Positions 21,436 to 30,943 of a stretch of 30,943 bases of DNA are shown here, one piece after another. Positions within the stretch are counted from its first letter, which is position 1, and every line of letters begins with the position of its first letter. The position numbers were made by a program, and so were the translations under genes. A model generated the notes under the pieces. That model did no database searches and was not told the origin of the DNA. It saw nothing but the letters and a program-made list of their open reading frames with translations. Origin of the DNA: Glomus cerebriforme (Eukaryota > Glomeromycota > Glomeromycetes > Glomerales > Glomeraceae); the NCBI GenBank assembly GCA_003550305.1, contig QKYT01000147.1, positions 87,462-118,404 on the forward strand. The letters are read 5' to 3'.

Positions 21436-24007
21436 TTAAAAATCTTCAGACATTGAAGACATTGAAATGTTATTTTCAAAACACATTTTTTTAGCCGTTG
21501 GATGATCATTTAAAGCCGCTCTTTTTAAATATTTAGCACCTAAAATTTTATTTTGATCAATACCATTACCACCATTCCAATAAGCTTTTCCAATAATATA
21601 CATAGCAGCAGAATTTCCTTTATCAGCTGCCATATTTAAATAATTAAGTGCTTCTAAAGAATTCATTTCAACACCTTCACCTTTCCATAAACACATTCCA
21701 TATCTTAATTGAGCTGAAGGATTTCCTTTATCAGCAGTTTCTTTAAAAATATTTATAGCAATTCTAATTCTTTCTTCTTTATTAATTCGTTGTAATTCAG
21801 GAATTTCTTCATGATAATAATAATATCCAAACCAATATTTTGCTTCAATATTAGTTTCTGAATGATATGAAAAACTTTGCCATGCCAATCGTTTATTTCC
21901 ATTTGGGGATTTATGTTCCCGAATTGCATCTTCAACTGAAGGAATTGTTACAGAAGGAATCGCAATAGTATTATTAGATGATGGGGGCATTCCATTTTGT
22001 TTCGAATATTTTTTATTCAATCTATAAAGTTCAATACAAATATCTGATATTTTAATACGCCATTCTGGTTCATATTCCATGGCTAAAAAAAAAAAAGGAA
22101 ATTTAATAATTTGTTATTATCGTTAATATTAAAAAAAAAGATATGTATATTAATCTATTATAAAATTTTATACCTCTAGATACTATAGTTTTCCATTCAT
22201 AAGGTACATCATCTGAAAATGGTGGTGCATAATTTTCTTTGACACGTTTTCTAATACTAACGAGTAATTCTGAATTAAGATCAGAATGAGGTTTTTTTAA
22301 TTCGGCAATTTCCCATAATAAAGCTCCAACACTTATAAATAAATAAAAAAAGAGAAAGAGTGAATTTATTTATTCAAATAATTAAAAATATATATATGTA
22401 TATATATATTATAATCTTACCTATAAATTTCACATTTAGAATCATAAGAAACTTTCTTTCTTTTAATTTCACTATTATTTTCATTGTTATCTAACAATAA
22501 TTTTTCTGGAGCCATATATCTTATATTTTCTAAATTATGTGTAATATTTCTTGTAATATCAGAAAATTTTTTACTTAAACCAAAATTTGCTATTTTAACT
22601 TTATGATGTTCATTAACTAAAATATTTGCTGATTGAATATCATGATGAAGAATCTAAATTTCAATTTTTGAAAAAAAAATTACATTAAAAAAAAATTCTT
22701 TTAAAAAAAAATAAAATTAAAGAATAATTACTTACTTTACAACCATGAAGATAAGCGACACCACGACAAATATCTAAAGCAAATTTAATTTTAATTTCCC
22801 AATTAATATTATCCCTAAATCTATTATAATATTCATTTAAATTTCCATATTCCATCCATTCAGTAACCAAATAATATTTAGAATCTTCTTGAGCAACACC
22901 ATAAAATCTTATAATATGATCAGAATTTTTTAATTCTTTAAGAATATTAACTTGTCTTCTAATTTCAATTTGAGTTTGTTCATTATTAAAACGACCTGAA
23001 GAATGAGTAGAATTATTTGAAAATTCTTTAAAACAAAAATCCTCACAATTATCTAAAGAAGTACGTTTTCCAATTCTTTTTGAAGGATAAATATTAATTT
23101 TATGATATTGACTACCATTAAGTAAAGGTTCATCTTTTTCAACTTTAGAAGAATCTAAAAATTTCTTTTGTTTATTTTGTACTTGAAATTCTCTATTTCT
23201 TTCGACTACTAAATCCATACCATTAAAATAATTTTCTTGAATTGATTTATCATCAGAAACTCCATATACAGAAAATAATAAATCTTTAATTCGTTTCATA
23301 TCATATTTCATAGTAGCAAATTCATTTCTAGCTCTTAAAGAAAAAGAAAAATTTAAACTAGTCATATAAGCTTCAAATTCTTGTTCAAGTTTAGTACAAT
23401 TTTCTTCAATACTATTAGCAAATAAAAATTTTTTAAGTTTATTTAATTGACTAACATCCGCAATAAATTTTTTAATTCTACTCATACAATCAATAAATCC
23501 TTTAAATAAATCTAAATTTTCTTGTTTAGAAAAAAATTCTGTATATTCAGTTTTTCTAATAACAAGATCTTGTACTTCTGCCATAGCCAAATTACATCTT
23601 TTTAAAAGAAAACCACATAATTCTTTATTATGTTCAGCTTTTTCATATAATGTTATAATATCTTTTCCTATATCAAGAAATGAAGTTATAAGTGGTGCAA
23701 ATAATGAAAAATTTTTGGCTACATTAGTTGCTCCTTCTATTGCTGTACGTGCATAATCAGTAACTTCTACCGTCGTTTTACATGATTGACCTTTATCGAT
23801 TTCTAATCTATTCAATTCACTTAATAATTCATTATCATCTTGACTTTCAAACGTTTCAATTTGATTATAAGAAGAATATGAAGGTGATGAATAATCTATG
23901 AGCATATTTGTATCATTATTAAAATCGATACGAGGATTTTTTGATTCTCTTTCCTTTAATTCGCCATCAAAAGTTTGACGTTTTTTACCTTTATTAAAAA
24001 TATCCAT
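21436..24007 (-). CDS. MLKL-NTD-like helical domain / pseudokinase / Sel1 protein (gene C, 4 exons)
   Basis: Exons on the minus strand: 24007-22736, 22653-22421, 22331-22174, 22082-21436. All introns are GT-AG and in phase, giving 769 codons plus stop. Residues 1-75 are polar. About 78-245 form a helical region with the AEHNKELC and RIKKFIADVSQ motifs, as in gene A, matching the MLKL N-terminal-domain family. A linker (about 250-310) leads into a kinase-like domain (about 315-575). That domain has Lys327 but no glycine loop, Gln352 for the alpha-C Glu, HHD (427-429) for HRD, Asn434 kept and NFG (447-449) for DFG, so catalysis is doubtful. Sel1-like repeats lie at about 635-675, 677-712 and 713-751. 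A more upstream in-frame ATG (24100) is less likely because a TATA-like box lies between the two. The gene is intact and convergent with pseudogene B. Confidence 0.85.
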
Positions 24008-24053
24008 ATTTATTTTTTTTTTTAAAAAAAAAAATTGAGGGAGAAATAAAATT

Positions 24054-24061
24054 TTTATATA
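24054..24061 (-). promoter_or_regulatory. TATA-like box of gene C
   Basis: On the minus strand the sequence reads TATATAAA, 47-54 bp upstream of the chosen ATG at 24007. A start of transcription 25-35 bp downstream would fall near 24020-24030, leaving a short leader and excluding the upstream ATG at 24100. Confidence 0.4.
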
Positions 24062-24100
24062 GGAAATTTTATTACTAATTAAATTAGGCCCGTTGCACAT

Positions 24101-25065
24101 CCTAAAATAGATAAATCGGCATGGAAGTATGAAATGGAAGTATTTGTAAAAAATATTAACTTAAAAAGGAAAATGATCAGACAAACAGAACATTCTAGTT
24201 ACATTTTCCAAATAGAATGTTGTTTATCATTTTCTTTTTATTTTTTTTTTCCTTAATTGAGAAAAAAAAAATATTTTGTATCGGAAATTCTTTTATTCAA
24301 TAATTCCAATATTCTATTAAATTCTTTTTTTTTGTTCATTTATTTCGGTTTATGTAACATTGAAGTTTTCTCAGAATTACGTTATGAAATTTTTAAAATT
24401 TTAATAATAAAATTTATAAAAGATTCTAAATAATCAAACATTCTAAAGATTTCTGAATATTCTCGTATTATAGAATTTTTGATATTATTATTGTTGATTA
24501 CAGAACATGTTGTCATATGACTAAATAATTTTTTTTTTTGGATAGAGTTTCATCCGGATATCCGTTTCGGTTTGGTTATATCCGTTCGGTCGTGATTTTA
24601 CCATTTTACCAGTATTTATTTATTACATGCACATATTATGATTAGAAAGGTCAAATGAAAAGTTAAAAAAGTTAAAAAAAATCGATTTTTTTTCAAAAAA
24701 AATAATAATAATAATAATTTTAACTAAATAATTCGTCGAGAATTTATTTTGACCGTTGATATTATTTTACCGAAATCATCCCCAGTGACGACAATGAGCT
24801 TTAGAAATATTCTTTTAAATATTCTTTTATAATGGTGCAAAAAAAAAATCTGGAAATATATTTTTATTGATTTTTAAATAAATAAATAAAAAATTTTATT
24901 AAAAAAAAATGAAAAAATAATTTTTTTTAATATTGCGCCACAGCATGACGTTCAATTTTTTTTACTGCGTCAAAGTACTGTATATCATGCAAAGTCACAT
25001 GATAATGAAGATAAATCTGATTGGTCATTAAAATTAGAACTTACGGTAGTGCATTTTTTATTATT
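24101..25065. other. Upstream intergenic region of gene C
   Basis: No gene was recognised. It holds long A and T runs, an AAT microsatellite at about 24702-24717 and an ATTGG (inverted CCAAT) at about 25020-25024. Two GAAnnTTC motifs (24188-24195 and 24455-24462) resemble single heat-shock half-pairs but are not arranged in an array. Confidence 0.35.
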
Positions 25066-25094
25066 ATCAGATATCAGATATCAGATATATCAGG
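25066..25094. repeat. Short (ATATCAG)n tandem repeat
   Basis: Three to four units of the 7-bp motif atatcag run from about 25066 to 25094 with one interruption. Confidence 0.6.
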
Positions 25095-25140
25095 TATGAA
25101 TCATTAATTTAGTTATAATTCACTCTAACAAGAAAGATAT

Positions 25141-25820
25141 GTAATTAGCCAAATTTCTTTTCTTATGCAATTCGTTTTATTTCAAATTGAGTATCATTGA
25201 AAAATAATATTGTCGTGATCGTCCAATCATACTTTCATCTAAATGGATGATCATTTGTTTCATGTTATACAATATACATTTAATCTTTGATATCGTGTAA
25301 ACAAACAAAAGCAATAATACAATCAGTGTACTCCAAACTTCCCAAACTTTATCAAATTTATCAGAATTGTTAATTGGGAAAAGGTTTATTTTGCCTTTCA
25401 ACCATTTTAATAAAAATGAAAATGTCGTGTTCAAAATTTCAAAGTATAATAATTAATTAGTCGTTTGTACAATTCGGTTTATTCAAACTTACAAAACCTG
25501 TATTAACTGTACATAGGCGAAACTTACTGCATTAGTTGTCCAATCCTACATTCATCTAAATAAATGATTGTCCATTCATATATCTTTGACATACATCGGT
25601 CAAAAAAAAAAAAAAATAATAATAATAATAAATAATTTTCTTTGTTGTACTATTTTAAATAACTCAAATGACTTTATATATATCAGATAAGGAAAAATGT
25701 TTTTGTCCTATCTGTTAGGATATATTATGTTAAATTAGATAATTCCAAATATGGATTATAGAAAAAAAAAAATTACGAATCTGAAAATTTATTTTTAATT
25801 AGCCAAATTTCTTTTCTTAG
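25141..25820. repeat. Locally duplicated segment, possibly decayed coding
   Basis: The phrase taattagccaaatttctttt occurs near 25143 and again near 25798. A second block (cgtccaatcatactttcatc at about 25219) resembles about 25537-25570. On the minus strand both blocks translate to an IIxLDExxIG-type peptide. The first copy sits in an open frame at 25434-25177 with one hydrophobic segment of roughly 18 residues; the second runs into a stop. This may be a relic of a small membrane-protein family or a repeat. It is not assigned as a gene. Confidence 0.35.
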
Positions 25821-27015
25821 CAAATAACATTAAAATATGGATAAGCGTCATTTCCATTTTGACATATGTCCGTGTTAAAAAAAAAAGGAGTTTTAAGGAG
25901 TTTTTACCGTGTTTAGATAAACCAATTAATAATTTATAACAATAATAAATAAACAATCGATGCTGTGTTTGTATCAGATATATTAGATTAGCAAAAAATT
26001 TTTTCCCCTTCCTGTTAGAACATATGGTAATAATATCATTACTAAGCTAAATATTTTCAGATATAGGTCATAAGAACAAGAATTATGTAATAAGGAGTTA
26101 TTGATTAAACGTATTACTTTCCTTATGAAACCAAACTACAGATAGAATACAGGATATGATTGCCATCATTTCTAGTCTAGTTTTAGAACTTCAATATCAG
26201 CTTGTTCAATTATAATATATATTTGTTTTTATCCTTGTATAGTCAAAAAATGATTTAAAAATTATTATCTTCCTCCGTTTAGAAAATTTCTGGTATTATT
26301 CTAATAAAAGATAATAATCGCATTATTACTGTAAACTAGATAAATATAGATTACAGAAAAAAATCAAGGTGATTTTAATTTCCTTTTTTATTAAATTCAT
26401 TATTTTAAATTACTACAATATTAATATGCATCATTGTATCAACATCAGCCAGAAACCTTACCAATCATATGTTTATTTGTTTGAAATATCAAAAACAATG
26501 ATAAATAAAACGTAAATATTGTACTAAATCAATTTTTATTTAATATAAATAGAGTTCATAATCCTTTGCTTAACATTGCATTAATATTTATATTAAAAAA
26601 ATTTGGCGCATCTTTTTTCTTTGTAATCATATAATTCTTCATTATAAAATAAATCTTTTTTTTTTTAAGGTTTTTCTTTTAAAATGCAACCTTTATTGAT
26701 AAATTTCTTTGCATATATCCTTTATTTCCTTAAAATGACAATCTATACTCCGTAAATGTTACAGTTCGAAATTAAACTTTTCTTTTCAAATCATTATAAA
26801 TAAACCTGAAATACAGATCAAAAAAAATTTTCTTTACATTCTTTAAAAGTAACCCCTTAAAATACATTTAACAATTAAAATTTTATATAAAATCAAAAAA
26901 TGCTCCTAAAAAAAACAAAATTCCCTTTCCCTTTGATGGTAAAATTTTACAAATACAAAAATCCATCAAAAGGGATAATAATTTAAAAGAAAAAATAAAA
27001 TAATTTATAAAACTC
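25821..27015. other. AT-rich intergenic stretch
   Basis: No exon or domain was recognised. An imperfect inverted repeat (cctttgatgg at about 26930-26939 and ccatcaaaagg at about 26964-26974) may form a hairpin. Confidence 0.35.
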
Positions 27016-27062
27016 GTGATTAATTCACCGTCGGCCCTTAATGCCTATAATTTCCGGCTGGG
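27016..27062 (-). repeat. Diverged copy of the right end of the 2112-2477 repeat
   Basis: gtgattaattcaccg followed by cttaatg and aatttccggc matches, in order, the reverse complement of about 2415-2472. This marks a dispersed repeat family with GC-rich motifs. Confidence 0.4.
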
Positions 27063-27087
27063 CAAACTTCTTGGGCGGTTGATATTT

Positions 27088-27119
27088 TATAATATGGGTG
27101 ATTTATCACCCATATTATA
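27088..27119. repeat. 15-bp-arm perfect hairpin
   Basis: TATAATATGGGTGAT at 27088-27102 is followed by TT and by its exact reverse complement at 27105-27119. It could form a stem with a 2-nt gap in single-stranded DNA or RNA. A related attatattacgaaa motif follows at about 27113 and repeats at about 27230. Confidence 0.7.
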
Positions 27120-27604
27120 TTACGAAAACCATATTACAACATCAATTGTTGTAGTATAATCACGTAGTTGTTATATTTTACACTACTCCTACTACTCCTT
27201 TAGTGTGATATCGCTCATATGTCGCCTATATTATATTACGAAATAATTATCGCGATATTATTGTTATTACTGCCAATCACTAAAACTGTTATTATAGTTT
27301 GGCATATTTTTTTCGCAATACCTATCGCTACTAATTCGATATTGGGCGTATTTTTAAGAAATCACACGAAATCAATCTTTTTATAGAATTAATAAAAACT
27401 ATTTAAATAAATTTTTTATCATTATTCTGATAATCCTCGTTCTGAAGTAGACGTGTAATTATAATACTTCAAGAAATTACACGGAATGAAACTTTTTATT
27501 CAACTATATATAAAGTTATAATTTTGATAATTTTTATAGTTTTTATTTAGTTATACTTTCTTTAGTTCATTCTTTCTTTGTCTCTATAGAACTCAGTAGT
27601 GTTG

Positions 27605-27875
27605 TAGTTAAAATAAATCTTTATTGAAGTTAATAAAAATATTCTTAACTCTTTTGTTGTTTATTTATTATTATATTCTTTATTTTACACTCGATACATT
27701 TAGTTAAACCTTTATTGAAGTGAATAAAAATATACATAAATCCTATAACTGATAATATTATTTTACATATTATCCTTATTTTATACTCGAAATATTTAGT
27801 TAAAGTAAATCTTTATTGAAGGTAATAAAAATATACATTGTATTCTATTTTACACTCGAAACATTTTGTTATATA
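27605..27875. repeat. Three-copy tandem repeat, about 91-101 bp units
   Basis: Units contain gttaaa, ctttattgaag, taataaaaatat and later ttttacactcga. The ctttattgaag cores start at about 27619, 27710 and 27811, so spacings are 91 and 101 bp. Diverged and non-coding. Confidence 0.65.
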
Positions 27876-28576
27876 AATGTCATATTTTATTACGTTTTTA
27901 AAATTATCATCAAGTCATTTTCCGAACTCTGCTTTATATTACCTTTTTTATTTCATTTCAACAACTTAAAAATTTATTTTATTTTATTTGTGACGAGTTA
28001 TAGATAATACAAATAATAGAGTTAGATGATATACTATTGTCGCTATTAAATAAAATCAACACTTATAGATATATACTTTAAAAATAAAATATAATGCAGG
28101 CCAGAATTATAGTACTGACCAACATTACAAAGTTATTTGTCATTTCAAATCATTTGCTGAATAATATTCTATTTTATTTTATATTATTTTTATATTATTT
28201 TTATTTTTAGTTAAGCTGAGACGCAATGAGTAGTAAATATTAAATAGAACTCTCATTACTCCCTCCAAGAGAAGCCTAGATCTTTTATAAAGATATGCGG
28301 CACGGCCTAATTTCATTTCATATTTTTCTGACCATTTCAGCGAATTACCGTTTTGTCGATAAGGCACATGATTAATATATGATCACATGATAACGAAAAT
28401 TATATCATACAGGCATTCCATTTTTCATAAAAATAAATTTTTTTTTTTTCGTCTCAAATAAAAATAAAATTTTATATTTTGCAGATTTATCGCATTTCCT
28501 GCTGCTTTTTCATACCAATAAAAATAAAATGACTAGAAATAAATAACCAGTCCAAAAAACCTTAACCGGTTAATAC
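27876..28576. other. Gene-free AT-rich stretch
   Basis: No coding exon was recognised. A half-unit GGCCAGAATTAT lies at 28099-28110. The short minus-strand frame at 28367-28179 shows no known motif. Confidence 0.35.
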
Positions 28577-28673
28577 TTAATTCTGGTCGGCATTAAAATT
28601 TGGCCAGAATTAACATTCGTTAAAAATTTGCGAAACTTAATTCCGGCCGGCATTAAAATTTGACCGGAATTAA
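28577..28673. repeat. GGCC-centred palindromic repeats, two adjacent copies
   Basis: TTAATTCTGGTC (28577-28588) pairs with GGCCAGAATTAA (28602-28613). TTAATTCCGGCC (28637-28648) pairs with GACCGGAATTAA (28662-28673). Both loops contain ggcattaaaattt. A third, degenerate unit follows to about 28725, and AACCGGTTAA motifs flank the cluster. Confidence 0.7.
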
Positions 28674-29759
28674 TGTGAAAAAAAATTCCGATTTTGATCA
28701 GCGTTAAAGTTTGACCGATAATCGATTAAATTGACTGACTAAATTAACCGGTTAAAAATGATTTTTCAACAGTTAACTGTCTTAAATCTTAACCTGTTCC
28801 AAGCTCTAAATTAAATAATTAAAAAAAGAAGATCCTAAATAGTCAATAGGATAATTATCTTCAGATACTTTTTAAAAAATAATAAATATTTTGATTAATG
28901 AATTGTTTTACAATATTTACTTGTGAAATACTTGATGATAAAATATGACGCAGAAAATACTATTACAGGTATGGATGGTGGTGATGTTGGTGGTGGTGGT
29001 GATGAATCCTAATTTCAATTCTTCACTAGTTACATTTGTAATAAACAAGAAAAATTTTGATTTTTACACATTATTCACAAAGGGATGAGTTTTAAATGAC
29101 AACAATTATAATTGTGATAATATTTTTTTCTATTAAATATTGGATGGAGAAAGATTAGGAAAAAGATTTTGTAAAGGAAATAATCTTGTAAATCTTTTTA
29201 TTTAAATATAATTGTTGTATTTTTTGATATTGTTTATTTAATCATATTACTTAAACAATAATAGCAATACTGGAAAAAAAATAGTAATTATATTAAGAAG
29301 TTACGTCAACATTACCATTACCCAAATGATTTGTACATATTTGCTCCGTAGGATTTATAATAAATTAAATAAATCTTACTTTATTAATTATTTAAAAATT
29401 TCAAATAAAATGTTACAGTCTTATTATATTATTAGTAATATCAGTATTAAATCTATTTCTAATTTTATTTTTTTCTATATTTCTAATCTACAGTATTCTA
29501 AATAAATCATTAACTATCTTTATTCAAATATTGCTTACTACTTTATCCGACACTATTGGCAATCCCATCCAACATTATTTAATGTTCTCTATTATTCTTC
29601 TTTTGTTGTTATTTTTAATCTTATATTTTCATGCATCTTCAACAATATTTCTATTAATGCTAAATTTCAGTCATTATGTCATTTCATGTGCTTTTACGGT
29701 ACTTTGTTCTCTCTCACAAATATACATTCCTTCTGTATAATATCTTCCTTTCTGGATAG
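28674..29759. other. Intergenic stretch with a GGT microsatellite
   Basis: A GGT/GAT-rich run spans about 28969-29008. The rest is AT-rich sequence with no recognisable exon. The open frame at 29531-29740 is hydrophobic low-complexity sequence and is not supported as a gene. Confidence 0.4.
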
Positions 29760-30830
29760 AAATTGATGAATTATCGACTAATATAATAATTTTCCGATTA
29801 GAATTGATCTCCAAAAGTCATATTATGATCTGCAAATATATAATACCGACACGTCTGATGGAAAATCCATAGCAATTGTCTTGAGATTACAACAGCAAAC
29901 AAATTGGTCATTGTGAATAATTCTTCTTATTCTTTTTTTTTCATTTTATTCCCTCTTTTCATTATAATTTTTATCTTCATTTCTGTTTTGAATGATTTTG
30001 TTACTATCTTTATCCTTAATCCATGAAACTCCATTTTTCATTTCTTGTCTTTAAGGAAACATGTTAATTTGTTTGTTGTCCCATATTTGTTTTGCATAAT
30101 TCTTCTGTTATTGTAGTTCTTCCATTATCATTAAATTCCTTTAGGTTATTTGCTGCTTCTTCTCCATATTTTATGCTCAATTTATTTCAATTTATTCTTT
30201 TTTTTTTATATCTTTTGGTCTCTTTATCTCTGGAAATATAGACAAAACTTCGTAACTTATCTTCTAGATCTGTAGATCGTTTTGATTGACATCCTTTTGC
30301 TGTTCTTTTGTTCTACATATCATTACGGTACTAGCGTACTACTTCCATATTATGATAAAATAAGGTAAAGGGAATTCTAATCTAAACCAAACCAGCCAGA
30401 TAGGAGATACTCAACTATCTGACCGGTCTTTCCTTGCCTGATATGAAGAAGACCTCATATACAGTATAAGGAAGAGAAGAGGAAGCTTAAAGGAATTTTA
30501 AAAAAAAACTAAACCAGCCAGATAGGAGATATTCGACTATCTGACTGGTCCTTCCTTGCCTGATACGAGGAAAACCTCATATACAGTATAAGGAAAGAAG
30601 GAGGAGTTTTAAAGGAGTAGTTTATTTATATCAGGATTATAGAGAGAAAATAAAATTATAGAGAGAAAAGAGTTTAAGGGAAAATTCAGTGAATCTAGTT
30701 TTTTAAATTTAGAGAAAAAAAATTTTAAAAGAAAATGGTAATGGTAGGTATTAAGTGTACTAGATTTATTTGTTCATTTTTACTACCAAATTTATAATTA
30801 TGAGCTAATGGGCTAGCCGTAAAGTATAAT
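29760..30830 (-). mobile_element. Dispersed element, copy 3 (inverted)
   Basis: Read on the minus strand this copy has the same order as copies 1 and 2. The gctagcccattag end lies near 30810, then a taatacctacca motif (about 30745), a C/T-rich tract, and two monomers. The monomer cores, reverse complements of atatacagtataagg, lie at 30579-30593 and 30457-30471 (122-bp period). A purine-rich minus strand runs to about 29760. No intact ORF was seen. It is adjacent to the Tc1-like terminus at 30854. Confidence 0.55.
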
Positions 30831-30853
30831 CGTTGTGTATTAGTATATAATTA

Positions 30854-30943
30854 CAGTGGCGATCAAAAGTAACGCATCATCTAAATGAAAATGTTTAAAT
30901 AAAAATAACTTTTCATACAATGCTCACAAAATTATGCAAATAG
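30854..30943. mobile_element. Tc1/mariner-like terminal inverted repeat, element cut by window edge
   Basis: Sequence beginning CAGTGGCGATCAAAAGTAAC directly follows a TA dinucleotide (30852-30853). Tc1-family elements insert at TA and start with CAGTG followed by a gatcaaaa/ggccaaaa-like motif. Only the first 90 bp are in the window, so the transposase and opposite end cannot be judged. Confidence 0.5.

Noticed and set aside
24008..24100. Upstream in-frame ATG of gene C at 24100
   Set aside because: The extra 31 residues look like translated AT-rich leader, and a TATA-like box (24054-24061) lies downstream of this ATG.
24188..24462. Heat-shock-element-like GAAnnTTC sites upstream of gene C
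   Set aside because: Only two isolated pairs about 260 bp apart, not contiguous alternating units; expected by chance in AT-rich DNA.
28969..29008. GGT-rich run as a possible G-quadruplex
   Set aside because: Only two-G tracts with irregular spacing; better described as a microsatellite.
29531..29740. 69-codon hydrophobic frame
   Set aside because: Low-complexity Leu/Ile-rich translation of T-rich sequence with no homology cue or splice context.

Overview
The window is strongly AT-rich and eukaryotic. Its genes carry many short GT-AG introns of 64-114 bp and encode tyrosine-kinase-like (TKL) protein kinases joined to Sel1 repeats. Decayed kinase copies and short dispersed repeats lie all around them. 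This combination is typical of arbuscular mycorrhizal fungi (Glomeromycota), and I infer a Rhizophagus-like genome. No bacterial, organellar, rRNA, tRNA or CRISPR feature was seen.

Layout. Positions 1-4280 are gene-poor and hold diverged tandem repeats, a 23-bp perfect inverted-repeat element (3358-3568) and a GGCC-centred palindromic repeat family. Positions 4351-8893 (+) carry an intact 11-exon gene (gene A). It encodes a TKL kinase with intact catalytic motifs, two tandem MLKL-N-terminal-like helical domains, an MLKL-like degenerate kinase and Sel1 repeats. Positions 9215-13040 are intergenic, with one copy of a dispersed element. Positions 13045-14812 hold two relics of another TKL kinase subfamily. 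Positions 15396-21120 are a decayed segmental copy of gene A and its flanks (B), broken by about 2.9 kb of unrelated repeat-bearing DNA and by a 3'-flank insertion. Positions 24007-21436 (-) carry an intact 4-exon paralogue (gene C) of the form helical domain, pseudokinase, Sel1. Positions 24120-30943 are intergenic repeats, including a third copy of the dispersed element and a Tc1-like inverted terminal repeat cut by the window edge.

How the genes may work together (inference). The helical-bundle plus pseudokinase architecture matches MLKL, the necroptosis executioner that is switched by an upstream kinase. Gene A carries both an apparently active kinase and an MLKL-like module in one reading frame, like an upstream kinase fused to its effector. 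Gene C carries only the effector-like half. Sel1 repeats usually scaffold protein contacts. No membrane activity or cell-death function can be shown from sequence alone, and these proteins could equally be ordinary signalling scaffolds.
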